Positions 7,901-14,367 of a DNA stretch of 14,367 nt are shown here, in pieces. Origin of the DNA: CAYVKM01 sp964452045. Lineage in GTDB: Bacteria; Calditrichota; Calditrichia; RBG-13-44-9. The translations under genes were made by a program, and so were the position numbers. Within the stretch, counting starts at the first letter, position 1. Each line of letters begins with the position of its first letter. A model generated the notes under the pieces. It was not told where the DNA came from. It did not search any database and saw only the letters and a list, made by a program, of their open reading frames with translations. The stretch lies in assembly GCA_964452045.1 (NCBI GenBank), contig CAYVKM010000091.1, forward strand, positions 1 through 14,367, written 5' to 3'.

Positions 7901-9129
7901 ATTATGATAAAGCACTGGAATACCTGAACAGAATTTTAGAGGATTTTCATCCAAACCAGGTCAGCAGTTTAATTTTGAAAATGAAAATTTTGGATGTTAA
8001 ATACGGAATCAGGAAAAGTATCAGCCTTTTGCCTTTGGTCTATAATGTTTATCCTGAGGGTAGCCTTCCCAGAAAAAAAATTGAAAATGAGCTTTATCGC
8101 ACAGGTCTCTATCGATGGGAACAAAATATGGTAATGACTGAAGGCAATCGTATCCTTGATGTGGCAGGAGATAAGGTGCTTTATACCGATGCGAAAAAGT
8201 ATTACCAAAATCAATTTTGGATCCTCCGGGCAGAAGATGGTTCCATCTTTAATACTTTTTCCTATAAATATTTCTTTAATGCCCTTGTGATCCCACCCGA
8301 CAGACTATTCTATTGTGAGGCGGAGAATCCGGACAATACCATTATTTATTTCGTCAGAGAAATTTCCGATAATTCCAACATAAAGGAGATCAAATATAGT
8401 ATTAGAGAAGAAATTACCCCAAAGCTTTATCGCTACAGCCAAGACAATGTTATTGCGTTTTATCCCAACATTAGACAGTCACAGGGATTAATTCAATTAA
8501 TCACTCTGGATAATTTCCAGGTTTATGATATATATCGATCCATGGATAAAATTTGTGAACCCCTTATTAAGGGTAATCATCTCTATTTTATTTCCGGTAA
8601 AACTTGTTTCACTTATAATTTAATTACCCAGCGCCTTTCCAGTAGTTATCTTGATTTCCCAAGCAAGGTTCCTATAAACTTTATTGGTATTGTTGATGTC
8701 AATCCGGATCAAAGAACCTGGTTGGTAATTATTAAAAATTATTGTTTCAGACTTAATACAGATAACGCTTCACTTGAACATACTGACAAAATATCGCATT
8801 ATTTTAAAAATCTTGGCTATGTATCTGTGAGAAATGTTGTAAGGATTTTTAACAATTCTGAGAGATTCTCCTTCAAATTGCCCAACCATCTTGAGGTGGA
8901 GGACATTGCCGTTCTGGGGAGCAAAGTGTATATATTACAGCCGGATCAATTGCTTGTTTGGCAAGAAGGAAAATTCGTAAATTCATATCCTTTATTGTGG
9001 CGGGCCATCAAGTTTACTATTCAAAACGATACTGCCTATGTCCTCAGCAACAATGGAAAAATCTATGCAGTTAATTTAAAATGGACAGTTCATAAACTGA
9101 AAAAGGACTTGATTCTCGGTTTGAATTAA
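4939..9129 (+). CDS. Giant transmembrane Ser/Thr protein kinase with TPR and beta-propeller-like sensor region
   Basis: The product has 1396 residues. Residues 11-268 are a Hanks-type kinase: glycine loop GKGGMSVV (19-26), VALK with K41, helix-C Glu E56, HGDLKPSN with D130, K132 and N135, DFG at 148-150, and GTFPYISPEQ. All catalytic residues are present, but Gly129 replaces the usual Arg before the catalytic Asp, making it a non-RD kinase. A single membrane helix follows at about 279-297 (IYWFIFILTIFFGIVVYF), so the remaining ~1100 residues should be outside the cytoplasm. They begin with a segment (310-440) that weakly resembles the TolB/FlgO-like domain found in similar kinases. A TPR pair follows (457-524; YSIALRNFDEALKINP), then a long beta-rich, propeller-like stretch (~540-960), another TPR (~972-1008; YDKALEYLNRILEDF) and a second beta-rich stretch (~1045-1396). 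The start lies 16 nt after the Memo gene with only a weak ribosome site, suggesting operon membership. GC content falls sharply after the kinase domain. Confidence 0.9.
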   Translation: MDSLIGKIIGPYRVLRKIGKGGMSVVFLAEDERLGRKVALKMLDQPSADREKILTEARHLSQLNHPGIVTIHDVIDHPEGIFIVMEYVEGDSLENFLRTHRVDLRLALRLAKQIVETVKTAHEHNLIHGDLKPSNIIITPEGSIKLLDFGLSRFLDIPSINNSITGTFPYISPEQISGSSANEETDIYALGMILYQLVTGTIPLKKENQAAQIYAIMNETPTPPRILNKSVSENLNKIILRCLEKNVNLRYSSVKSLESDLKRVENDLLKSKSIFADKGIYWFIFILTIFFGIVVYFQIRMTKGIEPVRAISDISLSQPVNLYFHYNLAGNKNPDAQARILGLIEILTEQLNRVNGINIEGANSITDASINSSPPANMNRILVNFSLQGKEENAYHLEYQIENENRHEKIQSSVHWADFLDISWISNKILSQVLTIVLGKRISLLTPNKELIDNAYAYQFFAHGLYHFNEKNYSIALRNFDEALKINPFFTQATYYKGLSLFQLKEYREAKVALFESLPEVNEKKLIEWQVTIPDSIEDGLYWKKVVSEQKLTNFLFLYSQENPDKLMLIDVEKHEKQYLKFPISRVALNNIFYYSGKFIFLSKNDQKPINSLLIYDPQKKKWEDILDIQKNYAISFPYLFFQKDSTNILQWVNLEGGDKVGTIFLKHKLYNSFNIIPTSDPDKLIFKNSNQIYLLNIKEKNAKYLNELLPDFSSTSRAFFGIRDYVVFQTSGENFLNLYHIFQNKIQFQFPLLYSENFGFIDYRFPSAFVIDSKTDQILVLEPDSLLHLYKINNESIGSSSTFTIKNFYGKFQLINSLNIPGSTSTLSLYDRFKGEILILNERENKIERTQIAERINSAVLESQNLLYISTPSRGLIMDISIPKIVWEFAGERFANQHYFADKNLMILFKNSEGEIQILNLSSMDISASYKISTAKFSNIKIIGSKLVILEKNTLAVFNIFKLIDNTPINISNVYQKIAECEYHLGNYDKALEYLNRILEDFHPNQVSSLILKMKILDVKYGIRKSISLLPLVYNVYPEGSLPRKKIENELYRTGLYRWEQNMVMTEGNRILDVAGDKVLYTDAKKYYQNQFWILRAEDGSIFNTFSYKYFFNALVIPPDRLFYCEAENPDNTIIYFVREISDNSNIKEIKYSIREEITPKLYRYSQDNVIAFYPNIRQSQGLIQLITLDNFQVYDIYRSMDKICEPLIKGNHLYFISGKTCFTYNLITQRLSSSYLDFPSKVPINFIGIVDVNPDQRTWLVIIKNYCFRLNTDNASLEHTDKISHYFKNLGYVSVRNVVRIFNNSERFSFKLPNHLEVEDIAVLGSKVYILQPDQLLVWQEGKFVNSYPLLWRAIKFTIQNDTAYVLSNNGKIYAVNLKWTVHKLKKDLILGLN

Positions 9130-9137
9130 TCTAAATT
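9109..9137 (+). promoter_or_regulatory. Candidate tRNA-Asp promoter overlapping the end of the kinase gene
   Basis: TTGATT (9109-9114) and TAAATT (9132-9137) are spaced by 17 nt. The -35 box is inside the last codons of the kinase and the stop codon lies in the spacer. The -10 box ends 16 nt before the tRNA, much as for tRNA-Phe (19 nt). The -10 match is only 4 of 6. Confidence 0.4.
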
Positions 9138-9153
9138 TTGCCGCTCAAAAACA

Positions 9154-9227
<74 letters not shown>

Positions 9228-9230
9228 CTA

Positions 9231-9262
9231 AGGGCCTTAGGATTCACCTAAGGCTCTTTTTA
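9231..9262 (+). terminator. Rho-independent terminator of tRNA-Asp
   Basis: AGGGCCTTAGG (9231-9241) and CCTAAGGCTCT (9247-9257) form an 11-bp stem with one G-T pair and a 5-nt loop, followed by a T-run from 9257. It should end tRNA-Asp transcripts and any read-through from the kinase operon. Confidence 0.92.
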
Positions 9263-9790
9263 TTTAGGGGGCATGATGTGGTATACCTACATAATCTAAC
9301 CGGAAAAGTTGGACCGGTAATACGTTGGTTACACCGATAATCTTTCCTTGAGGCCGGAGCGCCACAATAAGGGATGGGCAATTTTTATCAAAACAAGCAT
9401 TCACTGGAAACTGGTTTATCACTAGAAATACTTGCATAAAACCAAGGCTATCAAACGAGAAAAAGAAATTTAATGTAAGAAAAGTAAAGTTTAAATCGAA
9501 AGTTTGATAAATAAGTTTTGACTCTCAAATGGAAAGTTTCAATGTATCCCCTATATATTCAATTGCAATTCCCTCCTCATAAAGGTTAGCTTTTTATATT
9601 ATTGAAACAAGCGTGATCGCCCACCAAAATCGGAATCATGTAAAAAAAATAATTGCCATCGAACAGATTTAATTTGGTTTTGCCTGGATTTCTACTTTAA
9701 TTATGCCACTTAAAATGTTTAATGAGACCCATTCTTAATTTTAAGAAATTAATTTCAAATCCGATCTAAAACTTCGAGGAGAATTGTCAC
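9263..9790. other. Long intergenic region without a supported gene
   Basis: About 530 nt lie between the tRNA-Asp terminator and the next start. No reading frame with a ribosome site is present. The first ~110 nt (9290-9380) are noticeably richer in GC than the rest and could be remnant sequence, but no homology is recognisable. The promoter of the 9791 gene should lie here; I saw no convincing -35/-10 pair. GAGGAG at 9776-9781 is that gene's ribosome site. Confidence 0.55.
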
Positions 9791-10285
9791 ATGATTAACT
9801 CATATAAATTTATTTTCTCATGGGTATTAATTTCAGTATTAATGATTTCAGCTTTCGCACAAAGTGATTCGTTCGTAATCAAAAAACTTTCCAAAAAAGC
9901 AGATGTAATTTTGACCGGTAAGGTGACTAAAAAAGAATCCAGCTGGAATACAGCCAAAACCAGAATTTATACCAAAGCAACTGTTCAGGTTGACGAGTTG
10001 CTAAAGGGTAATAACAGCCAGAATTATGTTGAAATTATTTATCCTGGAGGTGAGGTAGGCGATGTCGGTGAGCTATACACACATATGCCCAAGTTTGATA
10101 AAGATGAGGAAGTATTGGTGTTCCTAAAACAGGATAAAAAGACTAGTGCTTATAAAGTCTTAAACGGAGAAGCAGGTAAAATAACTGTACAGGAAGATGC
10201 CAAGACGAAGGAAAAAGTCACAAGTTCAAACCTGCGGATCAAAGATCTTAAAGCACAGATCAAAGGTTTTATACACGAACAGTAG
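9791..10285 (+). CDS. Small secreted protein of unknown function, 164 aa
   Basis: The ATG follows GAGGAG (9776-9781) by 9 nt. Residues 1-24 (MINSYKFIFSWVLISVLMIS then AFAQ) are a Sec signal peptide, with likely cleavage after AFA or AFAQ. The mature part of about 140 residues is mostly beta with many lysines. Conserved-looking pieces are LSKKADVILTGKVTKKESSW, TKATVQVDELLKG, the loop PGGEVGDVGELYTHMP, and EEVLVFLKQDKK. This matches the pattern of a family of exported bacterial proteins of unknown function (ADxIxxGxVxxxxSxW ... VxxxLKG ... GGxxGxxG ... FxxGExVLVFL). I do not know an established name for it. It precedes the giant secreted metalloprotease gene by 65 nt without a terminator, so the two are probably co-transcribed. 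An assisting role, such as inhibitor or chaperone for the protease, is possible but unproven. Confidence 0.85.
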   Translation: MINSYKFIFSWVLISVLMISAFAQSDSFVIKKLSKKADVILTGKVTKKESSWNTAKTRIYTKATVQVDELLKGNNSQNYVEIIYPGGEVGDVGELYTHMPKFDKDEEVLVFLKQDKKTSAYKVLNGEAGKITVQEDAKTKEKVTSSNLRIKDLKAQIKGFIHEQ

Positions 10286-10350
10286 TTTGTTAACTTTACA
10301 ATCCATTACCCAAAGAAGTATACACTTTCAATCATTAATAAGAGGACAAT

Positions 10351-13300
10351 ATGTTTAATAAGATAAATAAGTGTTTTTCTATAATAATTTTGATCATAAT
10401 AGCTTTTTCCTTTAGTGAGACACTTGCCCAAACGGGCAATAACTCTTATGTGTTTAATGGCGAGTCAGGTTATGCGGGCATACTTGATAACGAAACATTA
10501 ACTGCTACTGCGGACAAATCTGCCTTCCAATATTTTGACAATCCATTATTTACCAACGATAGTATTTCAGTGGAGGCATGGGTATACCTCATCGGAGAAA
10601 ATCCCGGGGTTAAGATGCCGATCATCTACCGATCTTTTGATAGTGGATATAAAACGTTTTCACTGTATCTACAGGATCGGGTCGCGTATTTCTCAATTGG
10701 TAATGGTATTGGCGTGGTGAGCACAGCCGGGCAAACACCTATTTCTGCTTTCAGGTGGGTTCATCTGGCCGGTACATACGATGGTCAACATCTGAAGCTT
10801 TACTATAACGGGGATATGGTTCAAAATCTCCCGGTTACTTTAGGCACCGGATATAACGGTGGAAATGGTGGACTGTATATCGGGCAATCAAATGAAGGCG
10901 CATTCCGAGGCTTGATCGATGAAGTGAGAATCTGGAGAATTACATTACAGGACAATAATATTAACGGATCCGGTGGTAACGGCAATCCCTCCGAAAATTT
11001 TCCACAGTCACTTGCCCCCTATTTAAACGGACGCTGGTCTTTTACAGAATTTTCTTATTTCAATGGTATAAAATCTCTGGAAGATTTATCCGGCTATAAC
11101 AATCACCTCAAAGTATACGACATTGATGAAATTGTAAACAGTAAGCATCCACAATTACTCGTTGTTAATTCTACTGGTGACGCTCCAGACTTAAATCCCG
11201 GCGATGGAATCGCAGATGCGGGTAATGGAGAAATTACATTTAGGTCTGCAATTCAAGAAGCTAATGCATTATCTGGAAATCAGACAATTTATTTTTATAT
11301 TCCGGATTCCGGAATCCATCAAATTCAACCAGGATCGGCACTACCAGACATCACCGAGCCAGTATTTATAAATGCGACGACTCAATCCGGATATACCGGT
11401 ACACCTCTAGTTGAAGTTGTCGGTACAAATGGAGGATTGACGGTTACTGGAGGTTTAACCACTATTAATGGATTAGCGTTAAATAACACTTCCGGATATG
11501 GATTAACTCTTTCTAATAATGGAGAAAATACCATTGAAGCCAATCAAATATCTGGTATTTCAATAAATTCTTCCGGGAATACTATAAATAGCAATACTAT
11601 CAGTAATTCGGTTGCTGATGGGATAGCTATTTCTGCTGGAGCTGAAAATAATATGATCGGGGTGTCGGCCGGAAATAATATTTCAGGAAATGCCGGATAT
11701 GGTATCTCTGAATCTAATGCGGGTAACAATCAAATAATTAATAATAACATCAGCTCAAATTCACTTGGGGGTATTTCGAGTACCAGCAGCATCGGAACAA
11801 TTAGTCATAATACTATTTCCGGGAATACCGGACCGGGAATATCATTAAACTCCAGCACCGAATTTGATGTCTCGGATAACCTCGTTGAAACAAATACCTC
11901 AGGTGGGATTTATGTCTCAAATAGTAATGGAAACCTAAACGGAAATACAGTTAGGGGAAATTTAAATTTTGGCATTTCTTTGGATGTTGCAAATGCTAAT
12001 ATCCTTACAGAAAATATAATTTCAGGAAATTCAGGTGATGGTCTTGCCATAAGCGGTAGTAATAATATTATTAATGAAAATACAATTACTGAAAATTCGG
12101 GTTTAGGGTTATCTGTAAATACAAGCGTAGGAAATGAAATAACCGAGAACATTTTTGAGGCAAATAATTTAGGTGGAATTTCTTTATCAAACAGTACCGG
12201 AAATCTGTCCGGAAATACAGTTAATGGAAATTTTAGTTTTGGTATATTCTTGGATGTTGCCGATAGCAATATAATTACGGAAAATCATATTTTCGGAAAT
12301 TCCAGCAACGGTTTGCTAATTAATGGCAGCGATAATCGCCTTAGCAATAATACCATTTATAATAACGGGGCTTCTGGGACCGGAGCTGGCGTTTTTGTGG
12401 AATCCGGAAATAACAATTCGATACTTTATAATTCTATCCATAATAATTCTTTTCTGGGTACTCAATTGGGTCTTTCAGCCAATGATTCTCAGCAATATCC
12501 CACTTTAAACACACTTTATACTTGGCAGGATGAAACAGCCCTCCCCGATATAAAAGGCGGAACCTCAATACTGGGAACTCTCACGGGTGATCCGGGAGAA
12601 AATTATAAAATCCAGTTTTTTGCAAACGCCGGGTCTAGCACCAATCGGGAGGGCAAACGATACCTGGGTGAGATTGAAGTCAAAACCGATATTTCCGGAG
12701 AAGCAAATTTTGCGGTCAATTTAAAAGATGTCGTTCTTCCGGAGACAGAGGGGGAGGTAGTAAGCGCTGCGGCAACCAAATTGGATATTCTAGGTAATCC
12801 GTTAAGCACCTCTGAATTTTCATCCGCTATTTCCAGGGAAACTGATGAAGGCTTACACTATCAGGTGAATACCACTCTTGCCGGAATTCCACTCCATTGG
12901 GAAAATGGGGAAGGCGATTACCAGATTGCACCATCAGTTGTAATCCGCGGATATGATGATGACGTGCAGAATGGATTTGATACCTGGAGTGCTCTGGAAC
13001 AATTAACCTATACCAGGAAACCTAACTCTACTGAGCAATGGGGTGGCAACCCGGATGGAATCAATAATATTGTCTGGATCACCGATTCCACCCAATGGGT
13101 AAATGAAATTGAGGCTCCCACCAATGTGATTGCTGTGACCAGGGTAAGATACAATGCGTTAAACGGCCAGTTTGTCGACGTGGATATCGCTTTTAACGGC
13201 GATCCAATTTCCCTAGCTGGTCTAGGCAACTTTCAGTGGGCAACGGATGGCTCTGGTGACAGATTGGATGTGCAGAATACGGCAACACATGAAATAGGTC

Positions 13301-14367
13301 ATTATTCCGGTTTGGCTGATCTGTACAATCCAGGAGACTTTAACTATCTTTCTTTCATGAAGAATTACAACCAGGATGCAACAATGTATGGCCGAATTGA
13401 TAATGGCGAAATCTATAAACGCAGCCTGTCTCCGGGACCTTCCGATCCTGATTGGTCTGCCAATCAACTTGATATCACCAAGTATGATATTGGTGGTATA
13501 AATTATATTTACAGCAACCTGGGAGATGTGAATTACGATATAGTGCTGGTGTTTGATGGTTCCACAAACTTTACCTCTCCAAGTGTCCTCAATGGATACA
13601 TTCCTTCCCAATACGCTGCGGCAGAGCTTATTACCCAAATGAGAATCGGTGACCGAATCGGATGGGTAAATGGTACCAACGAGGTTGAACCGATTGGAAC
13701 CGATTTCAATCAAAAATTGTCTTCTCTCACCCAACTGCAACCAAATGAGACCGGAAACCTTTCCGAACGAATAATTACAGCCGAACAACTATTGACCGGA
13801 TCATCAAACAATAAAAAGGTTATCATCCTGTTCAGTGCCGGCGAAATATCCCCGTTTTCATTGATAACAAATTTGAATATTAATCCGGATATAAAAATCT
13901 ATACCCTGGGATTTGAGGAGATTACAGAAGGACAGGAATTAATGAGCTGGTTAGCTAATGACACTCACGGGGAGTATTATGAGATCGCAAGTTCAACTGA
14001 AATCCCCACCGCAGTAAATATTATCTGGTTACGATTATTGGGTGTTCAGATCTCCTATCTCTCCGGAGCAATCAGCAGTGATTATTTTTCCGGCGGACTT
14101 CAGTGGCAGGGCGGTTTGCAATGGCAAGGCGGATTACAGTGGCAGGGTGGTCTTCAGTGGCAGGGCGGCCTGCAATGGCAGGGTGGATTACAGTGGCAGG
14201 GCGGTTTGCAATGGCAGGGTGGATTGCAATGGCAGGGTGGATTATCCTGGCAGGGTGGGTCTCTTGATATGGGGCTTTCCTGGCAGGGGAGTGAATATTC
14301 ATTAGCCTTATTCCCCCCGGGAGTGGTGCCGGTTAATCCTCCAACGCTTCCGCCAGGTACAATTACC
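10351..14367 (+). CDS. Giant secreted multidomain metalloprotease: LamG, beta-helix, metzincin, vWA-like, GGLQWQ repeats (3' truncated by window)
   Basis: The frame is open from ATG 10351 (AGAGGA at 10341-10346) to the window end: 1339 codons, no stop. Residues 1-26 form a signal peptide (hydrophobic core SIIILIIIAFSF, cleavage at TLA/QTG). Residues ~31-200 are a LamG/concanavalin-like lectin domain (SISVEAWVYL, FRWVHLAGTYDG, LKLYYNGD, GLIDEVRIWR). Residues ~269-310 resemble the CSLREA segment, with ITFRSAIQEAN in place of the usual CSLREAIxxAN. A right-handed parallel beta-helix follows to ~720 (many NxIxxNxGxGIxL turns). Next is the linker domain that often follows it (YKIQFFANAG...TDISGEANFAVNL...SEFSSAI). 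Residues ~835-1050 are a metzincin protease: H980-E981-xx-H984-xx-G987-xx-D990 binds zinc, with a Met-turn candidate at M1012 (DATMYG). Residues ~1063-1233 look like a vWA fold (YDIVLVFDGS, KKVIILFSAG, IKIYTLGF) with an imperfect metal site. Residues 1248-1301 are the hexapeptide repeats. A T9SS tail may lie beyond the window. Confidence 0.92.
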   Translation, partial: MFNKINKCFSIIILIIIAFSFSETLAQTGNNSYVFNGESGYAGILDNETLTATADKSAFQYFDNPLFTNDSISVEAWVYLIGENPGVKMPIIYRSFDSGYKTFSLYLQDRVAYFSIGNGIGVVSTAGQTPISAFRWVHLAGTYDGQHLKLYYNGDMVQNLPVTLGTGYNGGNGGLYIGQSNEGAFRGLIDEVRIWRITLQDNNINGSGGNGNPSENFPQSLAPYLNGRWSFTEFSYFNGIKSLEDLSGYNNHLKVYDIDEIVNSKHPQLLVVNSTGDAPDLNPGDGIADAGNGEITFRSAIQEANALSGNQTIYFYIPDSGIHQIQPGSALPDITEPVFINATTQSGYTGTPLVEVVGTNGGLTVTGGLTTINGLALNNTSGYGLTLSNNGENTIEANQISGISINSSGNTINSNTISNSVADGIAISAGAENNMIGVSAGNNISGNAGYGISESNAGNNQIINNNISSNSLGGISSTSSIGTISHNTISGNTGPGISLNSSTEFDVSDNLVETNTSGGIYVSNSNGNLNGNTVRGNLNFGISLDVANANILTENIISGNSGDGLAISGSNNIINENTITENSGLGLSVNTSVGNEITENIFEANNLGGISLSNSTGNLSGNTVNGNFSFGIFLDVADSNIITENHIFGNSSNGLLINGSDNRLSNNTIYNNGASGTGAGVFVESGNNNSILYNSIHNNSFLGTQLGLSANDSQQYPTLNTLYTWQDETALPDIKGGTSILGTLTGDPGENYKIQFFANAGSSTNREGKRYLGEIEVKTDISGEANFAVNLKDVVLPETEGEVVSAAATKLDILGNPLSTSEFSSAISRETDEGLHYQVNTTLAGIPLHWENGEGDYQIAPSVVIRGYDDDVQNGFDTWSALEQLTYTRKPNSTEQWGGNPDGINNIVWITDSTQWVNEIEAPTNVIAVTRVRYNALNGQFVDVDIAFNGDPISLAGLGNFQWATDGSGDRLDVQNTATHEIGHYSGLADLYNPGDFNYLSFMKNYNQDATMYGRIDNGEIYKRSLSPGPSDPDWSANQLDITKYDIGGINYIYSNLGDVNYDIVLVFDGSTNFTSPSVLNGYIPSQYAAAELITQMRIGDRIGWVNGTNEVEPIGTDFNQKLSSLTQLQPNETGNLSERIITAEQLLTGSSNNKKVIILFSAGEISPFSLITNLNINPDIKIYTLGFEEITEGQELMSWLANDTHGEYYEIASSTEIPTAVNIIWLRLLGVQISYLSGAISSDYFSGGLQWQGGLQWQGGLQWQGGLQWQGGLQWQGGLQWQGGLQWQGGLQWQGGLSWQGGSLDMGLSWQGSEYSLALFPPGVVPVNPPTLPPGTIT
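11881..12363 (+). repeat. Duplicated ~270-bp module inside the beta-helix region
   Basis: Sequence starting at 11881 recurs with an offset of 270 bp (90 residues) at 12151. Both copies read N-x-x-E-x-N-x-x-GGI, then GNL-x-GNTV-x-GN-x-x-FGI-x-LDVA-x-x-N-I-x-TEN-x-I-x-GNS. GGAAATACAGTTA is identical at 11941 and 12211. The match fades after about 71 residues (to roughly 12093 and 12363). This is an internal gain of about three to four beta-helix turns. Confidence 0.75.
14092..14253 (+). repeat. Nine tandem 18-bp units encoding GGLQWQ (last unit GGLSWQ)
   Basis: Units start every 18 bp at 14092, 14110, 14128, 14146, 14164, 14182, 14200, 14218 and 14236. The first eight encode exactly GGLQWQ and the ninth GGLSWQ; a spaced variant GLSWQ recurs at 14272-14286. 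The nucleotide copies differ at many silent positions: Leu is written CTT, TTG, TTA and CTG, Gln CAG or CAA, and Gly GGC, GGT, GGA. The peptide is therefore kept while the DNA has drifted. There are no spacers, so this is not CRISPR. Confidence 0.95.

Noticed and set aside
11910..12269. A 119-codon minus-strand open frame with repeated FPLTVFP pieces
   Set aside because: The repetition is the antisense image of the beta-helix repeats on the plus strand, not a gene.
13222..13788. A 188-codon open frame on the minus strand
   Set aside because: It lies wholly inside the protease/vWA coding frame on the plus strand, has no ribosome site, and reads as low-complexity Ile/Val/Arg sequence typical of an antisense shadow.
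14072..14305. Tandem 18-bp repeats as a possible CRISPR array, or overlapping repeat-coding frames on both strands
   Set aside because: Units abut with no spacers and are in frame with the large plus-strand gene. The other frames are shadows of the same repeat.
10351..14367. Possible frameshift or stop inside the giant gene
   Set aside because: Reading codon by codon from 10351 shows no in-frame stop to the last base, and domain matches stay in one frame.

Overview
The window looks like a chromosomal segment from a member of the FCB superphylum, such as a Calditrichota-, Marinimicrobia-, KSB1- or Ignavibacteriota-type bacterium. The main reason is the C-terminal type IX secretion (T9SS) sorting domain of the protein truncated at the left edge (NYPNPFNPST..., GIYFY, RKMVLIR). 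Secreted proteins built from LamG, beta-helix and metalloprotease modules fit the same groups. Several genes have good Shine-Dalgarno sites (GGAGGA, GAGGAG, AAGGTG). The best promoter candidates are sigma70-like with 17-nt spacers. Both points argue against a classical Bacteroidetes. No phylum can be fixed from sequence alone.

Layout. (1) 1-581: the 3' end of a secreted T9SS cargo gene and its strong intrinsic terminator. (2) 582-1707, minus strand: an orphan 166-aa protein of unknown function, preceded by repeated TTATAGTAAA motifs, and a tRNA-Phe(GAA) with its own promoter and terminator. (3) 1727-9129: a promoter divergent from tRNA-Phe reads into a plus-strand, operon-like run. It holds a DUF362 protein with a Tat signal, a radical SAM enzyme of the AmmeMemoRadiSam type with a Tat signal, a Memo-family protein (AmmeMemoRadiSam protein B) with a Sec signal peptide, and a 1396-aa Ser/Thr kinase with one membrane segment and about 1100 residues outside the cytoplasm. 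(4) 9154-9262: tRNA-Asp(GTC) and its terminator. (5) 9263-9790: a 530-nt stretch with no supported gene. (6) 9791-14367: a small secreted protein followed by a very large secreted protein, open at the right edge (1339 codons seen). The large one runs signal peptide, LamG, CSLREA-like segment, parallel beta-helix, metzincin zinc protease (HEIGHYSGLAD), vWA-like domain, and a perfect tandem peptide repeat (GGLQWQ)8.

How the genes may work together. The most distinctive unit is the DUF362 / radical SAM / Memo / kinase run. The radical SAM-Memo pair normally travels with AMMECR1 (protein A), which is absent here. All three small proteins carry export signals, and the kinase places its sensor-like part on the same side of the membrane. 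This suggests an envelope-located version of the AmmeMemoRadiSam system with a membrane kinase. That is inference; the family's biochemical function is not established. The second unit (9791-14367) looks like an export cassette in which a small secreted protein precedes a multidomain surface or extracellular metalloprotease. No CRISPR array, insertion sequence, integrase or phage gene was seen.
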